NCBI GenBank assembly: GCA_046330435.1 | Contig: JAXLST010000011.1 | Location: 1-64,000 of the forward strand | DNA length: 64,000 nucleotides | Direction: 5' to 3' | Origin: Ga0077560 sp046330435 | GTDB lineage: Bacteria; Actinomycetota; Thermoleophilia; Miltoncostaeales; Miltoncostaeaceae | Shown: piece by piece, positions 54,556-63,317 of the stretch | Layout of the letters: every line of letters begins with the position of its first letter | Numbering within the stretch: position 1 is the first letter of the stretch | Position numbers and translations under genes: made by a program | The notes under the pieces: generated by a model | What the model saw: only the letters and a program-made list of their open reading frames with translations | Database searches by the model: none | What the model was told of the DNA's origin: nothing

Positions 54556-55627
54556 GCGCCCGGCCGCGCAGCGACCCGGCCTGCCAGTCCCAGTAGTCGA
54601 CCCGCACCGGGATGTTCCCCGGCGCCGTGGGCTTCAGGAGCATGTCGAACCGCATCGCCGAGGTCGTCTGGAACGGCGTGTTCGCGGGGATGACGTACGG
54701 CTCCGAATACGCCCCGAAGGGCCCCACGCCGAACGAGCGCCCGTCCTCGGCGATCACGGTGACGTCGCAGCCGATGCGCCACTCCTGGATCGCGTAGCAG
54801 GCGTTCAGGATCCGGACGAGCACCGTCTGCCCCACCCGGGCCTTCCCCATCGCCCGCGGGTCGGTGATGACCGTGTTGCCGTCCTTGGCCACGGCGCCGC
54901 TGAGGGTGAACACGCTGGGCTTCCAGTCCGACAGCGAGGTCCCGACGTCCGGGAACGCGTTGGGGTCGTTGGGGTCGAGGCTGTTGTCGTGCAGGCCGTG
55001 CCCGTGGGAGTACTGGCGCCACCGGTGGTCGTGGGCGCCGGCGACCAGGATCACCTCCTGGTCGTACTTCACGACGTGGTTCGTGGCGGGGCTGTACGCC
55101 CGCACGTACCCGGGGCCCTCCGCGGGATCGACGATGAGCCCCCCGTACAGGCCCATCTCGAAGTGCAGCGGGGTGTTGCGGTGGCAGTGGTAGAAGAAGA
55201 ACCCGGGCTCGCGGGCGGTCCACTGGAACGTGTAGTTCCCGGCGATCTCGAACGAGTGCTTGCCGACCCCGTCGTTGAGCGGCGTGGGCTCGATGCCGTG
55301 CCAGTGGATGGTGTGCGGCCCCGTGGAGGTGCCCGTCGCGATGTTCGCGGTCTGCCCGGCGCGCACCCGCACCAGGGGGCCCGGGAACGTGGGCTTGAGC
55401 CTGGGGTCCGCGATGACCCACATGCGCAGCTTGTCCTTGCCGTCCGGCAGGCGGAACGGCAGCGGCATGTCGTATGTGGTCACCAGCCTGCGCTCGAAGA
55501 ACACGTTCGCGGCGACCTTGTCGAGGGTGCGCGGCGGCTCGGCAGGCGGCTTGACGAACTTCCCGAACGCCGCCCATGCGGGCGAACCGGGCTCCAGGCG
55601 GTGGCGAAGGATCGAGTGGACGGCCAT
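54533..55627 (-). CDS. Multicopper-oxidase-like protein 2 (T1/T2/T3-type His motifs)
   Basis: 364 residues from ATG at 55625-55627 with GGAGG upstream; the longer frame to 56524 is a shadow of the neighbouring gene. Cupredoxin domains: IATGTSTGPHTIHWHGIEPT (HWHG copper motif), TFQWTAREPGFFFYHCHRNT followed by PLHFEMGLYGGLIVDPAEG (HCH...M), a middle part HDHRWRQYSHGHGLHDN, and RVDYWDWQ near the end. No signal peptide is evident. It is coupled to the gene before it by TGATG. It may form a complex with that protein, the two sharing the copper sites of a laccase-type enzyme (inference). Confidence 0.75.
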   Translation of the reverse strand: MAVHSILRHRLEPGSPAWAAFGKFVKPPAEPPRTLDKVAANVFFERRLVTTYDMPLPFRLPDGKDKLRMWVIADPRLKPTFPGPLVRVRAGQTANIATGTSTGPHTIHWHGIEPTPLNDGVGKHSFEIAGNYTFQWTAREPGFFFYHCHRNTPLHFEMGLYGGLIVDPAEGPGYVRAYSPATNHVVKYDQEVILVAGAHDHRWRQYSHGHGLHDNSLDPNDPNAFPDVGTSLSDWKPSVFTLSGAVAKDGNTVITDPRAMGKARVGQTVLVRILNACYAIQEWRIGCDVTVIAEDGRSFGVGPFGAYSEPYVIPANTPFQTTSAMRFDMLLKPTAPGNIPVRVDYWDWQAGSLRGRALTQIQVT

Positions 55628-56835
55628 CACGAGCCTCCGAGCGTGGTGATGCCGGAGTCCGCGGACGCGAACCCGGCGTCGGTGAACGACATGTCGAGGT
55701 CCCCGGTGATCTCCCAGTGGGCGACCATGCCGCCCGGGTAGTTGCCGCCCTTGGCGGTCTGGGAGGGCTCCATGTGGCAGTGCATGGGGTACTCGAGGGG
55801 ACACTGCGGAATGCCGTACGAGTCCCGGTAGGAGAGCTCCTCGCGCATCACGGTGCGCAGGGGCCGGTCCTCGGGTCCCGGGATGTCCGGCGGCCGGATG
55901 AACGCCAGCAGCCAGTCGGCGCGGTCCAGCGGGCCGACCCTCCAGGTGTCGACGAACCGGACGTTCGCGGCGGGCGCGCCGTTCACGGCCGTCACGAACA
56001 CGTGGTTGCCGTGGATGTGCAGGGAGTGCGCGCACAGGCCGGTGTTGACGATGCGGATGAGGTGCGGCTGGCCGATGCGCGCCGACGGGGCGGTCTCGGG
56101 GTTGTGCGAGGCGAAGAAGCCGCTGTCGCCGTTGATCGTGAAGTAGGTGGTCTGGAAGTCCCGCGCCATCCCGGCGCCGTCGATGGGCTGCCCCAGCTCG
56201 GCCTTCCTGTTCCAGCGGATGTCGGCGCTGTGCACGTGCCACTGCTTGGTGCGGTCCGGGCGCCACCGCTCCCCGGGGAAGTGGGCGGTGGTGCCCAGGT
56301 CGTCGAACAGCCGCTGCACCTTGGTGGTGGGGTTCGCGTACGGGCTGCTCCCACCGGAGGGCAGGACCACCATCATCCCGTGGAGCCCCAGCACCCGGTT
56401 GACCGGGGCGTTGAGGGGGTCCAGGTAGATGTACGTCCCGGGTGCCGGGGCGGTGAAGCTGATCTCCCGCGTCGCCCCGGGGGCGATGGGGCCGGTGGTG
56501 ACGCCCGTGTCGTGGATCGCCCACGCGTGCGGCTCGTCCAGGGCGTTGGTGACCCGCACCGTCACCTGGTCGCCCTGGGCCGCGTACAGCGTGCGGCCGG
56601 GCAGGTGCGCGCCGAACTCGTCGGCGAACACCCAGTGGTAGACCGGGTCGAGGTCGATCATCTCGACCATCGCGTCGGTGATGGTGATGTCGTAGACCGG
56701 TGCTGCGGCCAGGGCCCGTCCTCCGAGGAGGTCGGAGACCCGGCCCGCTGATGCGGTGCCCAGCGCCATCGCGGCCGCTGCGCCCGTCAGTCCCAGTCCC
56801 AGGAACTGACGCCGCGTCGTCGGTGCCGTCGTCAT
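55627..56835 (-). CDS. Multicopper-oxidase-like protein 1, Tat-exported
   Basis: 402 residues from ATG at 56833-56835. A Tat signal TTRRQFLGLGLTGAAAAMAL runs to about residue 44. Cupredoxin parts: PHAWAIHDTGVTTGPIAPGA and TYIYLDPLNAPVNRVLGLHG, where the usual domain-1 His ligands (HWHG, YHSH) are missing; later HSLHIHGNHVFVTAV and YPMHCHMEPSQTAKGGNYPG-GMVAHW, which keep the HCH centre of a type 1 copper site. So it looks like a laccase-fold protein with a degenerate first domain. Located between a large FN3 protein and a second oxidase-like protein. The substrate (metal ion or phenolic) is unknown. Confidence 0.78.
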   Translation of the reverse strand: MTTAPTTRRQFLGLGLTGAAAAMALGTASAGRVSDLLGGRALAAAPVYDITITDAMVEMIDLDPVYHWVFADEFGAHLPGRTLYAAQGDQVTVRVTNALDEPHAWAIHDTGVTTGPIAPGATREISFTAPAPGTYIYLDPLNAPVNRVLGLHGMMVVLPSGGSSPYANPTTKVQRLFDDLGTTAHFPGERWRPDRTKQWHVHSADIRWNRKAELGQPIDGAGMARDFQTTYFTINGDSGFFASHNPETAPSARIGQPHLIRIVNTGLCAHSLHIHGNHVFVTAVNGAPAANVRFVDTWRVGPLDRADWLLAFIRPPDIPGPEDRPLRTVMREELSYRDSYGIPQCPLEYPMHCHMEPSQTAKGGNYPGGMVAHWEITGDLDMSFTDAGFASADSGITTLGGS

Positions 56836-56860
56836 GAAGGTGTGCCTTCCTCTCCTCCCG

Positions 56861-56888
56861 GTCCGGGCCGCCGGCGGACGGCCCGGAC
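56861..56888 (-). terminator. Hairpin between the FN3 gene and the oxidase genes
   Basis: GTCCGGGCCG (56861-56870) and CGGCCCGGAC (56879-56888) make a 10-bp perfect stem with an 8-base loop in the 73-bp gap. It may partly terminate transcription from the large upstream gene. Confidence 0.55.
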
Positions 56889-56908
56889 GCGGGTTCAGGC
56901 GGTTGTCG

Positions 56909-59149
56909 CTACTGGACCGTGTAGGGGCCCGATGTCGAGCCGAGCGTCGACTCGATGAACAGGCTGGGCGGGCGGACCGCGGGGGCGGCGGCGTTCCGCA
57001 GCCGGAGTTGCCAGGCGCCGGCGGTGACCGTGGCCTGGCCCAGCACGGGGCCGGCGAGGGAGCCGGAGTGGACCCGGATCGTCGCCCCGTTCACGGAACC
57101 GACGCCGTCCACCCGGAAGTCCCCGGCCTTCCACTTGGCGGTGACCACCTGCGTGGTGTCACCGGCCACCGGCGTGACCCGCACCTCGTCGGTGCGGACG
57201 GTCGCGCCCTGGGTGACCGTGAGCCGGAAGACCAGCGGGTCGTTGGTCATCGGCACCAGGAACAGCGGCAGCTGGAACGTCGGGCCGATCGCGTTCGGGT
57301 TGTTCAGCGCCACGGTGTTCGCCGGGGTCGCCCCGATCTGCTCCCACAGGTACGTGGCGCCCGCGGTGGACCCGCTGCCGTTGAGCGTCACCGTGGTGGG
57401 CGCCAGCGCCCGGGTGACGGTCTGGTCGGGGCCGGCGTCCGCCACCACGGCGCCCAGCGGGCGCAGGGGGCCGACGCGGTCCGACGCCGGGCCGGGCCCG
57501 TTCGCGTTCGCCGCGATCACCGTGACGTAGTAGTCGACGCCCTCGGTGAGGCCGGTGATCGTGATCTGGCTGTCGGTCGTGATCCGCGGGTTCGGGGTCA
57601 CGTCCGCCCGGGGTGTGCCCGCGGCGTCGGTCACCGACACCCGGTACTCGTCCACGGTGAACGCGGGGTCCAGGCTCCAGTCCACGGTGATGCTGCCGAG
57701 GCCGACGGAGCTGCCGTCGATCGTCGGGGCGCCCGGCACGACTCCGGCGCCGTCGATGGTGTACGTCCCGTCGAACGGGTCGGACACGTTGCCGGCCGGG
57801 TCGAAGGCCACCGCGCGGATGCGCGTGGTCGCCGCGACGTTGATCGCCCCGGTGTACAGGACCGCGCCGGGCGCGACGTCCTCCGGGCCCACCAGCGGGT
57901 CGCTGCCGTCGGTGGTGTAGTAGATCTCGCTGTGGGTCTCGCTCGAGGTGAGCGCCACGTTGCGGGCCTGGGCGAAGGTGCCCGGCGCCGGGTTGGCGGT
58001 GAGCGCGGGCGGGGTGGTGTCGGTCGCCGGCGGCACGTTGATCGCCGGGAACGTGGTCCCGCTGCCGCTCACCGAGACGATCTCGATGTCGTAGGTCTCA
58101 CCGCTCGCCAGGCCGGTGATGGTGGTGGTGCGGGCGGCCGGGTCGCCGATGCGGCGGCCGATCTCCACCTGGGTGGCGCCGGTGACGGTCTGCGCCACGG
58201 CGGTCACCCGGTAGCCGGTGATGGCCGGGGTGCCGGGGACCGGGACGGCCGGCGTCCAGTCGACGCGGATGCCGCCGCTCACGGTGGTGGCGGTCACGTC
58301 GGTGGGGCCGGGAGGGCCCGCCTGCAGCGGGCCGTTGGGGCAGCCGCCCATGCCGGGGCCGCCCAGCTCGCCGAACTCGGCGATGGTGAGCCCCTGGCGG
58401 TTCGCGGCGGCGTCCGTGGTCTCCCAAGACATCATGCGGTGACCGCCGCCGGTGGCGGCGATGCGCGCGAGCGCCGGGTCGGCGAACACGTAGGTGGCGG
58501 TCGCCGTGGTGCCGACCACCGTGAGGCCCGAGCTGTACGCCCCGCTGTCGTCGGCGGTGAGCGGGCCGGTGACGGCGCGCACCGTCCGGCGGCCCACCGC
58601 GGTGTCGGTGAGGTCCGGGTTCACGATGCGCTGCTCGAGGTTGTCGGGGTTGACGCCCGCGTCCACGTGGCCGGTGACCGTGAAGGTGGTGGCACCGTCG
58701 ACGTAGTCCACGCTCGTGACGTAGGCGCCGAGGGTGGTGACCTCGGTGCTCCGCCCCGCGACCTGGAGGGAGACGACGTCGCCGGGGAGGATGTCGGGGG
58801 TCACCTTGATCGCCGTGCCCGCGCCCCAGCAGACCCCGCCCGGGTGGTTGATCTCGAACGGGACGTCGCCCTCCGCGATCACCGCCCGTGCGGAGCCGAC
58901 CACGCCGGTGCCGGGCCGGGTGACCTCCACCAGGGCGGTCTCGCCGATGTGGTCCTGGAAGCCCTCGAAGGACACGAAGTCCCGGTCGGGGAAGACCACG
59001 ATGTTGTCCGGGAAGGCGGGCGGCGCGCTGGACGCGCTCACCGCGGCGACGAGCGCGGCGAGGCCGGCGAGCGCCGCCCCCCGCACCCACCAGCGTGCGC
59101 GGTGTCGCCGCCTCGGCGGCCTGCCCCTCGGGGCTCCTGAACTGGTCAC
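56909..59149 (-). CDS. Large exported FN3 protein with chitobiase-type domain
   Basis: 746 residues from GTG at 59147-59149 (GGAGGACGCAC upstream); the open frame up to 59473 is unlikely. Signal region GRPPRRRHRARWWVRGAALA then hydrophobic to about residue 40. Mature parts: a novel N-terminal unit (DNIVVFPDRDFVSFEGFQDH), a Gly/Pro-rich segment (EFGELGGPGMGGCPNGP), FN3 domains (GPPGPTDVTATTVSGGIRVD; PGAPTIDGSSVGLGSITVDW), a CHB_HEX_C-like domain (SSETHSEIYYTTDGSDP), and a C-terminal Ig-like/PKD part ending in YTVQ. There is no membrane anchor. It heads a run with two cupredoxin genes and may be their extracellular scaffold (inference). Confidence 0.75.
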   Translation of the reverse strand: MTSSGAPRGRPPRRRHRARWWVRGAALAGLAALVAAVSASSAPPAFPDNIVVFPDRDFVSFEGFQDHIGETALVEVTRPGTGVVGSARAVIAEGDVPFEINHPGGVCWGAGTAIKVTPDILPGDVVSLQVAGRSTEVTTLGAYVTSVDYVDGATTFTVTGHVDAGVNPDNLEQRIVNPDLTDTAVGRRTVRAVTGPLTADDSGAYSSGLTVVGTTATATYVFADPALARIAATGGGHRMMSWETTDAAANRQGLTIAEFGELGGPGMGGCPNGPLQAGPPGPTDVTATTVSGGIRVDWTPAVPVPGTPAITGYRVTAVAQTVTGATQVEIGRRIGDPAARTTTITGLASGETYDIEIVSVSGSGTTFPAINVPPATDTTPPALTANPAPGTFAQARNVALTSSETHSEIYYTTDGSDPLVGPEDVAPGAVLYTGAINVAATTRIRAVAFDPAGNVSDPFDGTYTIDGAGVVPGAPTIDGSSVGLGSITVDWSLDPAFTVDEYRVSVTDAAGTPRADVTPNPRITTDSQITITGLTEGVDYYVTVIAANANGPGPASDRVGPLRPLGAVVADAGPDQTVTRALAPTTVTLNGSGSTAGATYLWEQIGATPANTVALNNPNAIGPTFQLPLFLVPMTNDPLVFRLTVTQGATVRTDEVRVTPVAGDTTQVVTAKWKAGDFRVDGVGSVNGATIRVHSGSLAGPVLGQATVTAGAWQLRLRNAAAPAVRPPSLFIESTLGSTSGPYTVQ

Positions 59150-59499
59150 GTGCGTCCTCCCTCTCCCAGGCGCGGCTCGTGGCGATGCGCTGCGTGCGCG
59201 TGGCGGGGACGCTCGCGGGCCGCTGGTCGCAGCGGCAATCCGGACCATGGTCGGGGCGGCGATACCCGGGGTACCGGTACCTGGCCGTCCGGAGCCCGGC
59301 CGAGGGCGTGGAAACCGATGGCGTTCGCAAGCACAGCGGGCCGCGGGGAAAAGCGAACCTCCCAGAACCCACCGAACGTCCAGTGGCCCGCGCGTCCCGG
59401 CGCCGGGCACACTCGCACCACCCCCAGCGCAGTCCGCACGATCCATGCCCACGAGGGTCGAGGGTGGCGACAACCGAATTGGAGAGGACGCCCGGCGGC
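59150..59499. promoter_or_regulatory. Divergent intergenic region with a 12-bp palindrome
   Basis: 350 bp separate the large FN3 gene from the histidine-kinase gene. It contains the perfect palindrome GGTACCGGTACC (59270-59281), overlapping TACCCGGGGTA just before it, a likely operator for one of the two genes. The kinase start is uncertain, so part of the region may be coding. I see no clear -35/-10 pair. Confidence 0.5.
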
Positions 59500-60861
59500 G
59501 TGACCGCCGGCGACGGCGCGCGTTCCGGCGGGCCGCCGGTGACGCCGCCTGGCCGCGGAGGCGGCCGCCTGGCCATGGCCGGCGCGGTCGGCCGGTTCAT
59601 GGCCCTCAGCTTCCTTGCCGTCCTGCTGCTGGGGCTCGGCGGGCTGTGGGTGCAGCAGCGCCTGGCCGAGGAGGACGCGGTCCGGGACGCCGAGGAGAAG
59701 GCCGAGATCTTCGGCCGCGACATCGCCGCCCCGCTGCTCACCGACGCCCTCATCGCCGGCGACCGCTCGGCGTACGCGCGGTTCGACGCGATCGTGCGCC
59801 GGCAGGTCGAACGCGGCAACGCCGTCCGGGTGAAGGTGTGGACCGCCGAGGGCCGCGTCGTCTACTCCGACGACCCGCGGCTGATGGGCCGGGTGTTCCC
59901 GCTCGCCCCCGAGGACGCCGAGGTGCTGCGCACCGGGGAGACGGACGCCGAGGTGAGCGATCTCACCTCCGACGAGAACCTCTTCGAGGCGGGCTACGAC
60001 CGGCTGCTGGAGGTGTACCTGCCCGTGACGAACCCCACGGGGCGGACCCTGCTGTTCGAGGCCTACTTCCCGTTCGACGACGTCGCCGCGGACCGGAGCC
60101 GCATCTGGTGGCGGTTCGCCCCGGTGCTCATCGCCGCCGTGCTGCTGCTGTGGATCACCCAGGTGCCGCTGGCCTGGTCGATGGCGCGGCGCATCCGCAC
60201 GGCCCAGCACGAGCGTGAGCTGCTCATGCGCGACCGCATCGCGGCGGCCGAGCGGGAGCGGCGCCGCATCGCCTCCGACCTCCACGACGGTGTCGTGCAG
60301 GACCTCGCGGGAGCGGCCATGTCACTCGCGGCGGCCCGGAACGGGGTTCGAAGCCGTCCCCCCGAGCACCTCGAGGGCGCCCTGGACGAGGGGGTCGACG
60401 CGATCCGCGACGCGATGCGGGAGCTGCGCGACATGATCGTGGCGATCAGCCCGCCGCCGATGTCGGCCCGCGGCCTGGAGGGCGCCCTGCACGACCTGCG
60501 GGCGCGCCTCGCCGAGGACGGGGTGGACGCGACGGTGGACGTCGACCTGGAGGTGCCGCTCCGCGCGGACACCGCCCAGGTGCTGTACCGGTGCGCGCTC
60601 GAGGCGACCCGCAACGTCCTGCGCCACGCACGGGCCCGCAACGTCGCCTTCCGGCTCGCGTCCGCCGGGGAGCGGGCCGTCCTGGAGATCGAGGACGACG
60701 GCGAGGGCTTCGGCGACACCGAGCGCGAGCGGGCCCGGGCCGGCGGCCACGTGGGGCTCGACCTGCTGGCGACGCTCGCCGCCGACGGCGGCGGGACCCT
60801 CGCCCTCGACTCCGCCCCCGGACGGGGCACGCGCGTGCGGGTGACGGTGCCGTGCCCGTGA
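59500..60861 (+). CDS. NarL-type sensor histidine kinase (HisKA_3)
   Basis: 453 residues from GTG 59500 (GTG 59464 is another candidate). It has a membrane helix at about 33-53, an extracytoplasmic domain ~54-202 (DAEEKAEIFGRDIAAPLLTD, VWTAEGRVVYSDDPRLMGR), a second helix 203-226, then the HisKA_3 dimer helix with phospho-acceptor His262 (RRRIASDLHDGVVQDLAGAA) and a HATPase (CALEATRNVLRHARARNVAF; EDDGEGFG). It overlaps the response-regulator gene by GTGA. The signal is unknown. It is divergent from the FN3/oxidase genes, which may be its targets. Confidence 0.88.
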   Translation: MTAGDGARSGGPPVTPPGRGGGRLAMAGAVGRFMALSFLAVLLLGLGGLWVQQRLAEEDAVRDAEEKAEIFGRDIAAPLLTDALIAGDRSAYARFDAIVRRQVERGNAVRVKVWTAEGRVVYSDDPRLMGRVFPLAPEDAEVLRTGETDAEVSDLTSDENLFEAGYDRLLEVYLPVTNPTGRTLLFEAYFPFDDVAADRSRIWWRFAPVLIAAVLLLWITQVPLAWSMARRIRTAQHERELLMRDRIAAAERERRRIASDLHDGVVQDLAGAAMSLAAARNGVRSRPPEHLEGALDEGVDAIRDAMRELRDMIVAISPPPMSARGLEGALHDLRARLAEDGVDATVDVDLEVPLRADTAQVLYRCALEATRNVLRHARARNVAFRLASAGERAVLEIEDDGEGFGDTERERARAGGHVGLDLLATLAADGGGTLALDSAPGRGTRVRVTVPCP

Positions 60862-61502
60862 TCCGCGTCCTCATCGTCGACGACCACGCCGTGGTGCGGC
60901 AGGGCATGGAGCGCCTCATCGAGAGCTGGGACGGCATCGAGGTGGCCGGGACCGCCGCGGACGGCGGGTCGGGCGTCGGAGAGTTCCTGCGGCTGCGCCC
61001 GGACGTGGTGCTCATGGACCTGGGCCTGGGCGAGGACGACGGGGCCGAGGTCACGCGCCGCATCGTCGAGATCGACCCGGCGGCGCGGGTGCTGGTGCTC
61101 ACCTCGTTCCCGGACCGCGCCCACGTGGAGCACGCCCTGGACGCCGGGGCCGCCGGTTACCTGCTCAAGCACGCCTCCGCGCGGGAGGTGGAGTCCGCGA
61201 TCCGCGCCGCCGCACGGGGCGAGACGCCCCTCGACCCGAAGGTCGCGCACGTCCTGCTGCGCCGCCCCGGCCCCACGGGTCCCCCGGGTCTCTCCGAGCG
61301 GGAGCGGGAGGTCCTGCAGCTGGTGGGCGAGGGGCTGCCCAACAAGCGCATCGCCCAGCGGCTGGGGATCACCGAGCGCACCGTGAAGGGCCATCTCACG
61401 ACGATCTACCGTCAGCTCGGCGTCACCGACCGCCTGCAGGCGGCCCTGGTCGCGCGCGGCGGGGCCTCCGTGGGCGCGCCCGCGGAGGACCCGCAGGGGT
61501 AG
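60858..61502 (+). CDS. NarL/LuxR-family response regulator
   Basis: 214 residues from GTG 60858. Receiver: VIRVLIVDDHAVVRQGMERL, phospho-Asp54 (VVLMDLGLGEDDG), the Thr and Lys switch residues in VLTSFP and YLLKHAS. A LuxR helix-turn-helix follows at about 145-200 (LSEREREVLQLVGEGLPNKR, IAQRLGITERTVKGHL). It would be phosphorylated by the kinase before it and bind an inverted repeat. The palindrome in the divergent region is a possible site. Confidence 0.93.
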   Translation: MIRVLIVDDHAVVRQGMERLIESWDGIEVAGTAADGGSGVGEFLRLRPDVVLMDLGLGEDDGAEVTRRIVEIDPAARVLVLTSFPDRAHVEHALDAGAAGYLLKHASAREVESAIRAAARGETPLDPKVAHVLLRRPGPTGPPGLSEREREVLQLVGEGLPNKRIAQRLGITERTVKGHLTTIYRQLGVTDRLQAALVARGGASVGAPAEDPQG

Positions 61503-61585
61503 CCGGGGGGCTGTCCCAAGGTCCCATTGCCGGGGATACCCGCGTCCGGGGACGGTGGACCCACCGCACCGGACCAGGAGCAGGG

Positions 61586-62005
61586 ATGAGACGCGGGACC
61601 ACCTCGAGGGAGCGCACCCTTCCCGTGCGCGTGATGATCGTGGACGACCACGCCGGGATCCGGAACGCCCTGTCGCGGGTGTTCGCCGACCTGCCCGACA
61701 CCGAGCTGGCGGGCACCGCCGCAGACGGCCTGGATGCGGTCGAGACGTGCCGCGCCGTCCTGCCGGACGTGGTGCTGATGGACGTGAACATGCCGCGCAT
61801 GGACGGCCTGGAGGCCACCCGCGCCATCCGGGCGGAGTTCCCGGAGACGCGCGTGGTCATCCTCACCTCCGCCCCGGGCCCGGGCCTCGAGGAGGTGGCC
61901 GAGGCCGGCGCGGAGCGGATGGTGCACAAGCACGAGCCGCTGCAGGCGATCGTCGCCGCGGTGCGGGCGACCGCCGCGGCGGGCCGCCGGCTCAGCGCTC
62001 GGTGA
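61586..62005 (+). CDS. Stand-alone receiver-domain response regulator
   Basis: 139 residues from ATG 61586. Only a receiver domain is present: RVMIVDDHAGIRNALSRVFA, phospho-Asp66 (VVLMDVNMPRMDG), the VILTS Thr/Ser and MVHKHEP Lys. No output domain follows; the C-terminus ends at RRLSAR. It may act as a phosphate sink or as a partner for the kinase at 59500. It lies 83 bases after the LuxR regulator, behind a small CGGG-GATA-CCCG repeat near 61531-61542. It overlaps the convergent deacetylase gene by 14 bases. Confidence 0.85.
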   Translation: MRRGTTSRERTLPVRVMIVDDHAGIRNALSRVFADLPDTELAGTAADGLDAVETCRAVLPDVVLMDVNMPRMDGLEATRAIRAEFPETRVVILTSAPGPGLEEVAEAGAERMVHKHEPLQAIVAAVRATAAAGRRLSAR

Positions 62006-63272
62006 GCACCGCGTCGTCCACCAGCAGCGTGCCGGGCCGGTCCAGCGCGAGCCCGCCGCTCACCGCCGTGGCGTCGGCCGGCAGGGGCGGCGTGACCCAG
62101 GTGGTGGGCGTCCAGGCGGTCGCGGCCGGCACGTAGGGGCTCTTGGCCCAGAACGCCCACGTCCCCGCGCCGGAGCGGGCGTAGAGCACGAACCGCACCG
62201 GGGCGCTGGACATGTACCACTCCCCGATCGCGTACGCGTGGCCGGGCGTCGCCCACGGCGCGCACCCGCCCGGGGCGTCCATGGTGGTGATGAGCTTGCG
62301 GTCGCCCGAGGTGAGGGCCGAGATCGCCAGCAGCTCGGCGAACAGGCCCGTGCGGGCCCCGTTCATGCGGGACCACGTGAACGTGTTCACCCCGTAGCCG
62401 GTGCGCACCCAGCAGTCCGGCACGCCGTTGGCGTCCGCGTCGGCCTCAAACGAGGGGTTGCGCAGCAGGTTGCCGGTGCGGGCCGGGCCGAGCACGGGCG
62501 GTGCCACGGTGCCCCCCACGACCTCGCCGGCGGTGCGCACCACGGTGCCGGACGCGGCCCGCGTCGCCAGCCAGTCGGCGAACGCCGCGAGCAGCGAGGG
62601 TTTGGCGCCGTAGATCCCGCAGCCGTCGCAGAGCTGGTGGAAGAAGATTTGCACCCACCCGCCGCCGCGCGACTCGGCCCGGGTGACCAGGGTCTGGAGG
62701 TCGGCGAGCGTGGTGGTGTCGCGCACGCCGGGCGGGGTGCGCGTGGCCATGGGGTCGAGCGGCGGGACGGCCTCAGCAGCGGGGCAGGTGGACAGGCAGG
62801 CGACCGAGCCGATCCCGTCGACCGTGCGCGCGCTGCGGTAGCCGCAGGCGGCCACGATGGACCGGGTGGTGGCGTCGTTCTCGCCGTAGGGGTAGGCGAA
62901 GCTGCGCACCGCGAACCCCTGGCCCAGCAGGGACGCCCGGTCGTCGCAGATCTGCCGGCGCTGCTCGTCGACCGACTGCGCCGGGAGGTGCATGTGGGTG
63001 AGGCTATGCCCGCCGATCTCGTGGCCGTCGGCCTGCAGCTGCCGCAGCTGCGTGGTGGTCATCCGTCCCGCGAGCCCGGTGAAGCGGGCGTTCACGTAGA
63101 AGGTGGCCCGCATCCCCCGCGCGTTGAGGATGTCGCGCGCCTGGTACTGGTCGACCCAGCCGTCGTCGAAGCTGATGGTCACGACGGTGGGGGCGGCGGC
63201 CGCGGGGGCCGCGAGGCCCAGGGCCGCGACGAGCGCGACCAGCAGACGGGCCATGGCGGGGCGGATCCTCAT
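61992..63272 (-). CDS. Secreted polysaccharide deacetylase
   Basis: 426 residues from ATG at 63270-63272 (ATG at 63252-63254, with GAGGATCC upstream, is also good). A signal peptide covers about 1-27. The NodB domain is at about 30-260: VVTISFDDGWVDQYQARDIL (the DD motif), EIGGHSLTHMHLPAQS (HSxxH metal motif), VRSFAYPYGENDATTRSIVA and a late IFFHQLCD. The last ~170 residues (GNLLRNPSFEADADANGVPD) are a carbohydrate-binding-like beta-sandwich. It probably removes acetyl groups from cell-wall or extracellular sugars. Confidence 0.9.
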   Translation of the reverse strand: MRIRPAMARLLVALVAALGLAAPAAAAPTVVTISFDDGWVDQYQARDILNARGMRATFYVNARFTGLAGRMTTTQLRQLQADGHEIGGHSLTHMHLPAQSVDEQRRQICDDRASLLGQGFAVRSFAYPYGENDATTRSIVAACGYRSARTVDGIGSVACLSTCPAAEAVPPLDPMATRTPPGVRDTTTLADLQTLVTRAESRGGGWVQIFFHQLCDGCGIYGAKPSLLAAFADWLATRAASGTVVRTAGEVVGGTVAPPVLGPARTGNLLRNPSFEADADANGVPDCWVRTGYGVNTFTWSRMNGARTGLFAELLAISALTSGDRKLITTMDAPGGCAPWATPGHAYAIGEWYMSSAPVRFVLYARSGAGTWAFWAKSPYVPAATAWTPTTWVTPPLPADATAVSGGLALDRPGTLLVDDAVLTER

Positions 63273-63317
63273 GGTTCCGCGTTCTATCGCACCCCCGAGG
63301 ATGCGCGAAGCGCCGGG

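Noticed and set aside
55628..56524. N-terminal extension of oxidase 2 through oxidase 1
   Set aside because: It is an out-of-frame reading of oxidase 1; a good ribosome site and ATG exist at 55627.
56834..59140. 768-codon plus-strand frame opposite the FN3 protein
   Set aside because: Shadow frame with Gly/Arg/Val repeats and no domain.
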